Source: Christensenella sp. UBA3944 (GTDB taxonomy: Bacteria > Bacillota > Clostridia > Christensenellales > DTU072). Taken from it: a stretch of 38,440 bases of DNA. Positions 32,801 to 38,440 of the stretch are shown piece by piece (within the stretch, counting starts at the first letter, position 1; the number at the start of each line of letters is the position of its first letter). The notes beneath the pieces are model-generated. The model made no database searches, had not been told where the DNA came from, and saw only the letters and a list, made by a program, of their open reading frames with translations. The stretch lies in contig DGDU01000018.1 in assembly GCA_002385605.1 (NCBI GenBank), positions 32,127 to 70,566 on the forward strand, given 5' to 3'. The translations under genes were made by a program, and so were the position numbers.

Positions 32801-35500
32801 GCCCCGCGTGGTGTGCCTTACTGTGGGCTCGGGGGTATAAGCAGCCGCTTTATATACGAACGGCCCGACCCCGGATACGGTTACATCGGCGTCGTTGATG
32901 TTCTTGGGATGAATGGTAAACTTAGCGCCCACATATGTAATCTTGTAGTTGGGGTTGCCGAGGCTGCCGAGGTTTATGTTGTATTGGCCGGCATTTTCTC
33001 CGGCGTCCCTTGTAAGGCGGCGCCCGCTATCTTCGATAGTATCGGTGCCTACAAGATTTCCGGAAGTAATAGTGTATGTAAACCTGTCGGGATCGCTTTG
33101 GGCGTATACCTTAGACATTGCTTGCGCGGTTACGGTTATAGGCCTTTGGTTAACTTTAATGTTAATCTGCTTTGATTCGACGGTGGTGCTACCGTTTTTA
33201 ACAGTTACGGAGTAAGTGTAATTGCCCGCGTTTATGGGTGTCCCGCTGTAGGATTCGGTTACCGTAAACCCGTACCTTGATTGTAAGGTTGCCGCGTTAA
33301 ATGTCGTGCCAACGCCGTCAGAGGGGCGGTGGAACATGGGCGATGTAGTATGCGAGGTTCCGTCGTATGTCCTTTCGTAGTCGCCGTTTGCTATGCAAAC
33401 AGAGGTGTTGATAACTATATCGTAGGTGGATTCTATGTTATTGCTGTCTTTGGCAGTAACCCTGAATGTGGTTTTGCTGTTATAGGGTATGGTAAACAGT
33501 GCCTCGTATGTTGTGGAGGTGTAGCTTTGCGAACCGTTGTACTGATAGTCGGTATAGGTGCCCGGATTGGCGGGATTATATATTTTAGCGGTACCGCTAA
33601 CGGTTACGCTGCCGAGGCCGAAGCCGTCAAACAGCTTTATTGTGGCGTAGTATTTGGAGGAGTTGTCGCTGCTTACAACCACTTCGGGGCCGCTGTTGTT
33701 GGCGATGGTAAATTTGGTATAAGTTACTGTACCTCTTTTGTTGTACTTTACGACATAATACCCTTCGCGGTCTATAAGAACGCCTTTGTTGTTTACGGAC
33801 TTAAAGGTTACGCCGCTGTAGTTTGCGGCATCGTATTGGGCTTTGGTAAGCTGCGCGACCGCGAAATCCGTATAATTCGTGAAGGCATTTATCTTGACTC
33901 TCGTGGTATTAAACACCAGTCCGTTGGTGGGGTCTGTATTCGGGACGGGAGTCGATATAGTCGCCCTGATGTAGTTGGTGGGAAGGCCTACAATATTGGC
34001 TGCCGGCGTCAGCCTTTTTAAGCCGTCGTTTGCGTCACTGGCAACATGATACCCATCACCTATGGAGGGAGGGCTGGTTATGGGCTTACCGTTGCCATCA
34101 TATTCGATGGGCCTTCCGTACCAGTTTTCGTCGTATCTGGAGGCATAGCCGATGGCGAACAGCTCGTTGTTGGTGGAGAGAAACACATTCATTCCTCCGT
34201 TAGAAGCCGAGCTGGCGGTATAACCGGTATCCTGGAATGTGCCGTTGGCAGATTTGCCCGGATAGTAAACATTTACGCCGAACCCTGTTACAAAAAGCCT
34301 GTTATCCGACGCTCTGATGGCAAGGGTATCTTTGCCGCCGCACGCAACGGCTTTATATCCTGAATAGGAACTATAGCTCTCTTTGGCGTCGGTGTCCCCG
34401 TTGCCCGTATGCCCGTCGCCAAGTTTGCCGCCTCTTCTGTCTCCCCAAAGATAAATAGTGGTATCGTTATCGTTTACATATCTGACCGCGCCGCTGTGAA
34501 GCTCGCCTGCCGAAATGTCGGTGAAAGTGGTGCCGCTGAACACATGGGTGGGCGTCGTCCTTTTGAGGTTTATATCCGTGCTGCCGCCAAGCTGCCTGTT
34601 AGTGTTGCCGCCCCAGGTAAACAGCCTTCCGTCGGTTGCCAGGGCCATCGAGTGGACGGAACCCGCCGAAATGGCCTTAAAACCGACGCCGCTTACGGTT
34701 ATTTTAACCGGCACGGCGCTTCTGTTAAGGTTGCCCGTACCGAGCTGCCCGTAGGTGTTGTCTCCCCAGGTGTAAATATTGTTAAGGTTTGTAAGAAGCA
34801 TCGAATGGTATTCGCCCGCTTCGACATCGATGGGGTATTCGTTTGCCGCGAAATTAAATCTGGAGGTTATGTCCTGAGGTACGCCTTGTGGGGTTGAGGA
34901 GGTGCTGTTGTTGCCCAGAGCGCCGGCGTCCTGCCTGCCCCAGGTATAAACTTTATAATCGGCTGCCGAGGTGGGGTTTGTCTTTGTGGGATCATGGCCG
35001 ATAGCAATGCTGTGGTAGCCGCCCGCGGCGACCTTTGTTACCTTGATATGGTTGAGAGCCATTACAGGCTGCAAATATGTATAATAGTTTGAAGTCGAAA
35101 AATAGTTTGAAGCGCTGGAATTATGCGCGCCTTCGAGACCGAGCTGTTTGTATTCGTTGGACCCGCGGGCATAGACAAAGCCTTCTTTGTCTACCACGAG
35201 TATATGGAACTTGCCCGAATCGTAATCAAGAATGTCCCAATAATGATTATTGCCGGAGATGCCAAGGCCTACCTGAATGCCATCGTTAAAGGAAAGGTAA
35301 GTCGAACCCTGCAGTCCGGGCACGATGGGCTTCTGAGGCTCGTTAACGGAAGGGTCGTTGCCTGTATCGGACGGCTCGGGAATTCTTAAGAACTTCAAGC
35401 TTATGTAATTCAGGCTGACCAGGGCAAGAACACACAGCAGTACGCATGCTATAATGCAAATTACCAGTTTTCTTGCCAGACTCTTTTTGTAAGTGTTCAT
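26891..35500 (-). CDS. Giant membrane-anchored RCC1-propeller and MBG/YDG-repeat surface protein
   Basis: The 2,869-residue protein begins with a basic stretch and a hydrophobic helix (about 10-32) acting as signal or anchor. Residues about 90-455 hold seven RCC1-type blades, each with a (V/I/L)-(Y/F)-x-W-G-x-x or variant core (YTWGRQ, YTWGDN, FTWGGN, YLWGDR and three weaker), enough for a full seven-bladed propeller. After a beta region (about 480-700) come about 25 MBG/YDG-like units of about 83 residues (about 700-2820), with Y-D-G, V-Y-G, G-x-G-N-Y-T-G and (K/R)-P-(I/V/L)-x-(I/V) signatures. It ends in a C-terminal helix (about 2828-2850) and a basic tail, with no LPXTG. It is exported, probably a long adhesive or structural fibre. 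GGTGG precedes the ATG. The upstream neighbour on the same strand is a trypsin-like protease. Confidence 0.9.
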   Translation of the reverse strand: MNTYKKSLARKLVICIIACVLLCVLALVSLNYISLKFLRIPEPSDTGNDPSVNEPQKPIVPGLQGSTYLSFNDGIQVGLGISGNNHYWDILDYDSGKFHILVVDKEGFVYARGSNEYKQLGLEGAHNSSASNYFSTSNYYTYLQPVMALNHIKVTKVAAGGYHSIAIGHDPTKTNPTSAADYKVYTWGRQDAGALGNNSTSSTPQGVPQDITSRFNFAANEYPIDVEAGEYHSMLLTNLNNIYTWGDNTYGQLGTGNLNRSAVPVKITVSGVGFKAISAGSVHSMALATDGRLFTWGGNTNRQLGGSTDINLKRTTPTHVFSGTTFTDISAGELHSGAVRYVNDNDTTIYLWGDRRGGKLGDGHTGNGDTDAKESYSSYSGYKAVACGGKDTLAIRASDNRLFVTGFGVNVYYPGKSANGTFQDTGYTASSASNGGMNVFLSTNNELFAIGYASRYDENWYGRPIEYDGNGKPITSPPSIGDGYHVASDANDGLKRLTPAANIVGLPTNYIRATISTPVPNTDPTNGLVFNTTRVKINAFTNYTDFAVAQLTKAQYDAANYSGVTFKSVNNKGVLIDREGYYVVKYNKRGTVTYTKFTIANNSGPEVVVSSDNSSKYYATIKLFDGFGLGSVTVSGTAKIYNPANPGTYTDYQYNGSQSYTSTTYEALFTIPYNSKTTFRVTAKDSNNIESTYDIVINTSVCIANGDYERTYDGTSHTTSPMFHRPSDGVGTTFNAATLQSRYGFTVTESYSGTPINAGNYTYSVTVKNGSTTVESKQINIKVNQRPITVTAQAMSKVYAQSDPDRFTYTITSGNLVGTDTIEDSGRRLTRDAGENAGQYNINLGSLGNPNYKITYVGAKFTIHPKNINDADVTVSGVGPFVYKAAAYTPEPTVRHTTRGTGGTTLTKGTEITFSYDTGTNVNVGSSQITIQGVSNYTGTRTLSFSIVQASVKLTTNNIVLTYGDRLDNARITGTAVNASFESVNVAGSWSFVGSINNDPLCSDSGTYTVKYTIADTHNYIQPENKTITVTINKRQLTIQNVTAVTKIYDRSTEMQLTGGTLVGVQYSDSLTVNLGVAHAPTADVGTHQLSVNIVVTGPRRDNYEFIQPQIQGTIEKKAIEGNVTVAEIPFQYFADRNIEPTPEVWDTALGLALIKDAEIAYSYSNNYSVTDAAFVTINGINNYKGTIVVTFEIRKVGVAINPNDIVLTYGQSLSNATITGTARNAFYTDVDVLGVWEFVSAINNQPICADSGIYTVRFKPTLDEYYYYPEDTTLTLTVLQKQITIVGSYAVDRYYDGTTIVQLAGGSLVGLVYSDQIGIVHGTGNIPSKDVGYYTVTGTNIQLSGERAVNYILTQPEGLTVTISPKILDTASDLTWEDLHVTYDGQYQYPKPWVADSIQSLVEGTDFRYGDYSNNLFAGVASIAIHGIGNYTGSNTITFTVDQRTIEILYSNYDLTFNGQPQTVTASAYNLVTNVLSVDIDVVNLTVTGDTNTAAGNYTITVTALDNPNYKLPEITWFNYTIKPKDIGEVMIAAMDPVVYTGSVIRRTPAVTDLHIGVDLIQNEDFVYGYGSGSDNINAIDGRNDEGFVIITGIGNYTGTKEARYDILPKPLTISGANPTATVEAVPAQTYTGRQLTPKPAVTDIARAAGLIENFDFEYGYGENTNVLSGSLIEGTIYIIGRGNYSGTVQVSFDIRPKTITLTAVQVAQIAPVEYNGYRHTPEPAITDIDREAGLVKGTDFAYTYGTNIDCSLSGTNEGSITITGMGNYTGSITVNFDITPKPVTALIGDYYADENLIRFVYNGKTREIVVSPVGIVQRDIDNNTVPVFTVDYLSGRPLNVLSDNRTYPVRITLDRTRFPNYAFQQIDTAVKIEPKPVSIAFEGYEDLVYDGIPKQIIARFANEADICTNDAGIRDNVSILISRYQYIPYIGEPEEVDAIRNAGTYSVSVALSSINYIMSSESELSFSVARRELVVKAEDRGKLFGAEDNIATHFTQRVNSGTADGFINVVLIRDKSSDNVLDYESVGSYPYIGIEEQNNYIFSLAPDSGTFNITRRSVSIIPIKRQKVYGEPDPTDLSQALNTAYYNIRLVFDFKRVEGENVGVYAIDTAATTVSYFRYENGAYIEDPSLAQNFNVSSFNAQDWFTITRRPINVYMGEFEKVYSHPDPVYTYDVDTENLAEWDKAYTKEELFPNFTVVREKGEDVRTAGYALTLDLGNNNYEARMTGPARLIIRKLAIADAFDLTEIFNVQTTKIYDGTIRATVIANLPELLKKTGFGVTATFNKKDAGSNLTITLVYKINSASMINFEIPGESTIEGCQILPRPITVSFKTPYAQMVYGSELPGFEFIYSGFVNGDNAESIGIEGVSVNYGSLYPFSDVGLYPVTLYGRAEYGNYRLDLSATGTVEVTPAPIEIRAGNPYVRSVDSMQSREVGELIQGEHYYFVGLFNDDTVSLLPGYTAILDSGAPGTTKARLYGLEIDNPNYHLVNTTLAIDAIIKPLPVIRIDSATFDYDGKPKSLVPSVKVDNVPIYDYKVVYSGIDYNNLETPPTNAGTYTVRVTTTSDEYAVITATATLTIRRVSPTITITGSFNQVYGNFKPLTAVAKGPGGFEEVLPIQYPFELVNGRAPVGEHTIKVGFDGNQNFFPVSAEQNTVTLKVEPKAISVTFSGYRGLVYDGQAHPVEVAFQGVLEGDTVLPRLDYNGLVPVNAGTYTATVYIDNPNYKIVGTSRITYTIAKRDLKVHVKSVAFVDNKPQFELDFEGFAEGDTPDCLKGMPSARLQTMYDGDNTVVLYSGVEDPNYNIVIENEKNATAVIVRPPRKEASSNALTIALASVGGACVLIGSIAAINAKKAKKASYRRDNPYMA
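27045..33405 (-). repeat. About 25 tandem MBG/YDG-like domain repeats
   Basis: Approximate limits. Units average about 83 residues and diverge strongly, except two recent groups: a three-unit block repeated at an exact 741-bp offset, and three units with the D-F-x-Y-x-Y-G motif at 91- and 84-residue offsets (30150-30930). Confidence 0.8.
31395..32890 (-). repeat. Two copies of a 247-residue super-repeat
   Basis: Approximate outer limits. Matching marks lie 741 bp apart: gtaggtaag at 31871 and 32612, and ccgcccg..agctg at 31581 and 32322. Both copies read N-x-I-V-L-T-Y-G ... S-x-N-N-x-P-x-C-x-D-S-G ... L-x-G-G-x-L-V-G. Confidence 0.8.
34120..35230 (-). other. RCC1-like seven-blade propeller region
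   Basis: Approximate limits of the seven RCC1 blades in the giant protein. Each blade also carries an A-G-(G/E/S)-x-H-S type turn (AAGGYHS, EAGEYHS, SAGSVHS, SAGELHS). Confidence 0.8.
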
Positions 35501-35577
35501 AAAACCACCAAATAGGCTGTCGAATTGAATTTAATAATAATTATAGCTATACTATTAGCCTACTATTATGTATATTA

Positions 35578-35606
35578 AGAATAAGGCGCAAAGTGCCAAA
35601 AGTCAA
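35578..35606 (-). promoter_or_regulatory. Candidate promoter of the giant surface-protein gene
   Basis: Minus strand: TTGACT (35601-35606), 17-bp spacer, TATTCT (35578-35583). This gives a leader of about 70 nt. Confidence 0.6.
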
Positions 35607-35619
35607 TAGCACTTGTGCC
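35585..35619 (-). terminator. Hairpin after the protease gene, overlapping the next promoter
   Basis: GGCGCAAAGTGC (35585-35596) pairs with GCACTTGTGCC (35609-35619) with one mismatch and one bulge. On the minus strand it is followed by TTATTCTT, and on the plus strand by TTTTT. The giant gene's -35 box lies in its loop. Confidence 0.5.
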
Positions 35620-35654
35620 TTTTTCACCTAAATATCACTTATATTTGCTTTAAT

Positions 35655-36698
35655 TTAACTGTTCAGTTCGGAAACACTGTAGGTAATATCCATGTTTTCG
35701 TCGGCGTTTACCTTGTCTATATACGCTGTTATTTCGGCAACAGACACCGCATAGCCTATGCCCGAAAACTGAGCTTCCTCGGTTATTTTGAAGCTCATAA
35801 GCCCGATGACTTCGGCGTAAACATTAAAGACGGGAGCGCCCGAATTACCTTTTATCGCAAGCGCGTCAAGCTGAACCATTTTCTTGTAATTGTAATCATA
35901 GGTACCCAAAACCGTACCTTTGGATATCGTAATTCCAAGCCCGAGGGCGTTACCCATCAGCACGATTTCTTCGCCCGGGGTAACGGCGTCGTGGTGCCCG
36001 AACACGACATGGCCAAGCCCCGAGGGCATATCGCGGAATTTAAGGATGGCCAAATCGAGATTTATATTGAAGCTTATAACATCCATTTCGTAAAGGACGA
36101 TGCTTCCGTACACCTTTGTCTTTACCAAAGGGTAGACGGTGTACTCGATAATGGTGGTCGGGTTGTCGAGGCTGCCTCCCAGCTTTTCTGTAGAGTACAT
36201 AACATTGTGGGCGTTTGTTATTACATAGCCTTGGTCGTTGAGGATGACGCCCGTCGATCTGGCCGCAAGGCCTGTAGCTTCGTTGCCGCAGTGTATCTCC
36301 ACAACCGATTTTTTGGCTTTCGAATTGACATAAAGGCCCAGCGAGAAGTAATCCTCGGGAAGATACCTTTCTCTTAAGTAAGCCTTAAGGAAATCGTCGG
36401 TTATCTGCTGCTTGAGGTCTTCCACCAATAGCTCGTCGAGGCTGTCGGCAATCTTTACGGCGGCTAGGTTTGTCTGGTACCGCATCCATACAACCATAAA
36501 AGTTGCCGAAATGATATTAATCGTGACCAATATGGCGACAGCGATAATAAGATAAGTTTTGAACTTATATTTTGCCGCGTCGAACCGGGTTTTGATATCC
36601 ATCGTTTCGGCCTTCGCCTCGTCGCTTTTTTGCGGCGATTCTATATGGTTTAGATTTTCTTCGGGCTGTATTTCGCTGCCTGCGGTTTTCTCGGTCAT
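35655..36698 (-). CDS. Membrane-anchored trypsin-like serine protease, no PDZ domain
   Basis: The 347-residue protein has a 45-residue charged cytoplasmic N-terminus, one membrane helix (about 47-71), a helical stalk (about 75-115), then an S1C (HtrA/DegP-like) protease domain outside the cell. The triad is complete: His164 (TNAHNV), Asp215 (LDLAIL) and Ser286 (KGNSGAP). HtrA proteins usually continue into one or two PDZ domains, but this one ends right after the protease domain. I infer quality control or processing of surface proteins. It lies upstream of the giant surface protein on the same strand and divergent from the LRR protein. GAGGT lies before the ATG. Confidence 0.9.
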   Translation of the reverse strand: MTEKTAGSEIQPEENLNHIESPQKSDEAKAETMDIKTRFDAAKYKFKTYLIIAVAILVTINIISATFMVVWMRYQTNLAAVKIADSLDELLVEDLKQQITDDFLKAYLRERYLPEDYFSLGLYVNSKAKKSVVEIHCGNEATGLAARSTGVILNDQGYVITNAHNVMYSTEKLGGSLDNPTTIIEYTVYPLVKTKVYGSIVLYEMDVISFNINLDLAILKFRDMPSGLGHVVFGHHDAVTPGEEIVLMGNALGLGITISKGTVLGTYDYNYKKMVQLDALAIKGNSGAPVFNVYAEVIGLMSFKITEEAQFSGIGYAVSVAEITAYIDKVNADENMDITYSVSELNS

Positions 36699-36730
36699 AT
36701 CGGATACCTCAAAAATTTTTTATTTATTTT

Positions 36731-36760
36731 ATTATATCATTAAAAGGCAACACGATTCAA
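36731..36760 (-). promoter_or_regulatory. Promoter of the trypsin-like protease gene
   Basis: Minus strand: TTGAAT (36755-36760), 18-bp spacer, TATAAT (36731-36736). Predicted leader is about 25 nt. Confidence 0.7.
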
Positions 36761-36845
36761 TGGGTAAGGCTTGTTAATGATAGGAAAGAAATATCGCATA
36801 ATAAGTCTGGGCGTTCTTACAATAAGCTTGCCCGGAGTGCCGTAC

Positions 36846-36874
36846 TTGACAAACGGCTTCTTTTAATATATTTT
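36846..36874 (+). promoter_or_regulatory. LRR gene promoter placed for leaderless transcription
   Basis: TTGACA (36846-36851), 17-bp spacer, TATTTT (36869-36874), then six bases to the ATG at 36881. No Shine-Dalgarno sequence is present. An overlapping TATATT at 36867 would have a 15-bp spacer. Confidence 0.6.
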
Positions 36875-36880
36875 AATAGT

Positions 36881-38374
36881 ATGAAGAAAGGAAAAGGGCG
36901 CAAAGCGGGGCCTGTAATAAAGAAAATATTTACCGTACTGCTTCTGGTAATTTTACTGGGGGCGGGTACTTTTGTAACCATAGCGCTCCGGCAGGATATT
37001 GTCCGCGCCAAGATAGACAATCTGTTCTTTACCTACCTCCGCGCGCACGCCGAAAAAGATATCCATATGGCGGCCTCGGTTTTTTATCCCGAAGGGTCGG
37101 AAGAGTACAATGAATTTATAAAAAGAACGGATTATTTCGCAAATCCCAATGCCATATTGCTTAGCATCAACAGATACACGATAATGAACCACAAGTTCGG
37201 ACCGGGATGGGCAAAAGCCGAAGTTGATATCTGGTTTGCCCATTCGATGTACAGCATTATCTACCAGCTGTCCTTTATTAAAAGGGATAACGACTGGTAT
37301 TTAGAACACGATCTCGAAAACAAGTCCCATCTGTATGATTTCAGTATAATAGAAGACACCTTCCCCATTACCACCCCCGGCGTCTATGTCCCCATTGGCA
37401 GCGGCCCCATGGCGCCTCCCCCCAGCGGCCCGCCCCTGGTTATAGAGGACAAAAGCATTACCGAATACAGGATAAAGCCGGACGAGCGCGTCGAATACGA
37501 TACCTTCCGCGGCTGTATAAACCTCAACCGCGTATACTTCCCCGCCGATTATTACTATATAGACCCGCAATGGTTTATAGAATGCACCCATCTTTACAGC
37601 ATCGAGGTAAGCCCCGACTGCACGAGGTATTATTCCGAGGACGGGGTTGTGTACACCAAGGCTAAGGACGAGCTTGTATGCTATCCGGTCGGCAAAGTGC
37701 AAAGCCATAACCTGCCCCTGGGCGAGTTTATTATGCCGGATACCGTACAGGTCATAAAGGATTACGCTTTTTATAAAACGACGGGTATAAGCAAGGTTCA
37801 GCTATCCAAAAACCTTAGGCAAATAGGCAACTATGCTTTCTCGGGAAGCAAATATCTCCGTGAGATAATAGCTTACGGTTCCCTCGACCTGATAGGCTAC
37901 TCGGCCTTCGAAAACTGCGAAAAGCTTAAAAGCTTTACTCTTCCCGACTCGGTTACAGTTGTAGAAAAGGAGGCCTTCCGCGGCTGCACAGCGCTGGAAA
38001 GCTTCAATATATCGCCCGACAGCAATCTGAAGAGGATAGGGCACAGCGCGTTTGAAAACTGCCGCTCGTTAAAGTCTTTCTATATTCCGCAAGGGATTAA
38101 TAAGATAAGCCATTGGATGTTTACGGGCTGCACTTCGTTGGAAGAAATAACCATGCATACCAGGATAACAGAGATAGGCTTATACGCGTTTAAGGATTGC
38201 GCAAGCCTTAAAAACTTTTATATAAACCAAAACATTACTTATGTTAACAGGGGCGCCTTCTACGGCTGCGAAGCGCTCAGCCTTAAAATATATTTCAAAT
38301 CCGTCCCCATCGCCTGGCATATGGCGTGGGACGACGGGTTCAATAACAGCATTGAATGGAATTACAGAGTATAA
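36881..38374 (+). CDS. BspA-type leucine-rich repeat surface protein
   Basis: The 497-residue protein has a very basic N-terminus (K/R/G-rich) and one membrane helix (about 15-36), so it is probably anchored with the bulk outside. A small alpha/beta domain (about 40-160) resembling accessory or NTF2-like folds is followed by a Pro/Gly linker (about 165-190). Residues about 205-480 are BspA/TpLRR (LRR_5) repeats of about 23 residues: I-x-x-x-A-F-x-x-C-x-x-L-x-x-F-x-(I/L)-P. Such repeats mediate binding to host or matrix proteins in other bacteria; the ligand here is unknown. It is divergent from the protease gene and appears to lack a ribosome site. Its stop lies 11 bp from the end of a converging gene. 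Confidence 0.88.
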   Translation: MKKGKGRKAGPVIKKIFTVLLLVILLGAGTFVTIALRQDIVRAKIDNLFFTYLRAHAEKDIHMAASVFYPEGSEEYNEFIKRTDYFANPNAILLSINRYTIMNHKFGPGWAKAEVDIWFAHSMYSIIYQLSFIKRDNDWYLEHDLENKSHLYDFSIIEDTFPITTPGVYVPIGSGPMAPPPSGPPLVIEDKSITEYRIKPDERVEYDTFRGCINLNRVYFPADYYYIDPQWFIECTHLYSIEVSPDCTRYYSEDGVVYTKAKDELVCYPVGKVQSHNLPLGEFIMPDTVQVIKDYAFYKTTGISKVQLSKNLRQIGNYAFSGSKYLREIIAYGSLDLIGYSAFENCEKLKSFTLPDSVTVVEKEAFRGCTALESFNISPDSNLKRIGHSAFENCRSLKSFYIPQGINKISHWMFTGCTSLEEITMHTRITEIGLYAFKDCASLKNFYINQNITYVNRGAFYGCEALSLKIYFKSVPIAWHMAWDDGFNNSIEWNYRV

Positions 38375-38385
38375 ATTAACAGCCT

Positions 38386-38440
38386 TTAGTCTTTGTTTTC
38401 GGCTATTCCCCGGAACTCGAGTAAGAAGCCTTTTTCGTCG
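38386..38440 (-). CDS. C-terminal end of a further gene, cut by the window edge
   Basis: On the minus strand a frame open to the window edge ends in TAA at 38386-38388 and reads ...EKGFLLEFRGIAENKD. Codon choice resembles its neighbours (GAA, GGC, TTC, GAG, GCC). It is too short to identify; it converges with the LRR gene. Confidence 0.45.
   Translation of the reverse strand, partial: DEKGFLLEFRGIAENKD

Noticed and set aside
31535..33175. A 546-codon plus-strand frame opposite the MBG repeats, and several shorter ones
   Set aside because: They are repetitive shadows of the repeat coding sequence with no start signal or recognisable domain.
26891..35500. Tandem repeats as a CRISPR-like or mobile array
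   Set aside because: The repeats are coding, diverged, in frame and match MBG/YDG protein domains.

Overview
The window looks like a chromosomal segment of an anaerobic, Gram-positive-type bacterium of the Clostridia (Bacillota). I infer this from the mix of genes: hybrid cluster protein with ferredoxins, a MetH without its reactivation domain, a DUF1667/GlpA-like operon, a BspA-type leucine-rich repeat protein and a very large MBG/YDG-repeat surface protein. Ribosome binding sites are mostly strong AGGAGG types, and promoters are clear sigma-A types with TTGACA-N17-TATATT spacing. I cannot place it more precisely. I saw no tRNA, rRNA, CRISPR array, insertion sequence or phage gene.

Layout, left to right. 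(1) 1-4608: the 3' end of a large cell-surface protein gene is followed, with no visible terminator, by a tandem SCP2-domain protein and a class III (GSA-aminomutase-like) aminotransferase. A bidirectional terminator closes this unit. (2) 4646-11090, minus strand: a glycerol dehydrogenase (gldA) and fused dihydroxyacetone kinase (dhaKL) unit behind a near-consensus promoter, then the metF-metH methionine/one-carbon pair. (3) 11160-15614, minus strand: comEC (short form), then holA, a membrane protein and a P1-family peptidase. (4) 15631-22367, plus strand: a compact five-gene operon. It encodes a GlpA-like FAD dehydrogenase with an N-terminal BON-like domain, a GlpB-like FAD/NAD oxidoreductase, a DUF1667 protein, an FGGY kinase and an alkyl-dihydroxyacetonephosphate-synthase (AGPS)-like flavoprotein. 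(5) 22387-26610: a small Amidase_6 protein, then a nitrosative/redox-stress block with a Crp/Fnr regulator divergent from ferredoxin-type genes, a cupin and hcp. (6) 26806-38440: a surface block with a 2,869-residue RCC1/MBG protein, a membrane-anchored trypsin-like protease, a BspA-like LRR protein and the tail of one more minus-strand gene.

The most interesting system is region 4. AGPS normally swaps the acyl chain of acyl-DHAP for a fatty alcohol. Here it is translationally packed with a sugar/glycerol-type kinase and a GlpA/GlpB/DUF1667 oxidation module, with no acyltransferase or fatty-alcohol-forming enzyme in view. I infer a possible route for breaking down glycerol ethers: phosphorylate, oxidise to alkyl-DHAP, then release the alkyl chain by running the AGPS chemistry in reverse. 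The lipid-binding flavour of the neighbourhood (BON-like domain, SCP2 protein) and the gldA-dhaKL unit, which turns free glycerol into DHAP, fit this but do not prove it. Other points of interest are leaderless-type promoters placed 5-6 bp before start codons, a Crp/Fnr-type palindrome placed for class II activation of the hcp block, and an in-frame repeat insertion in the MetH linker.
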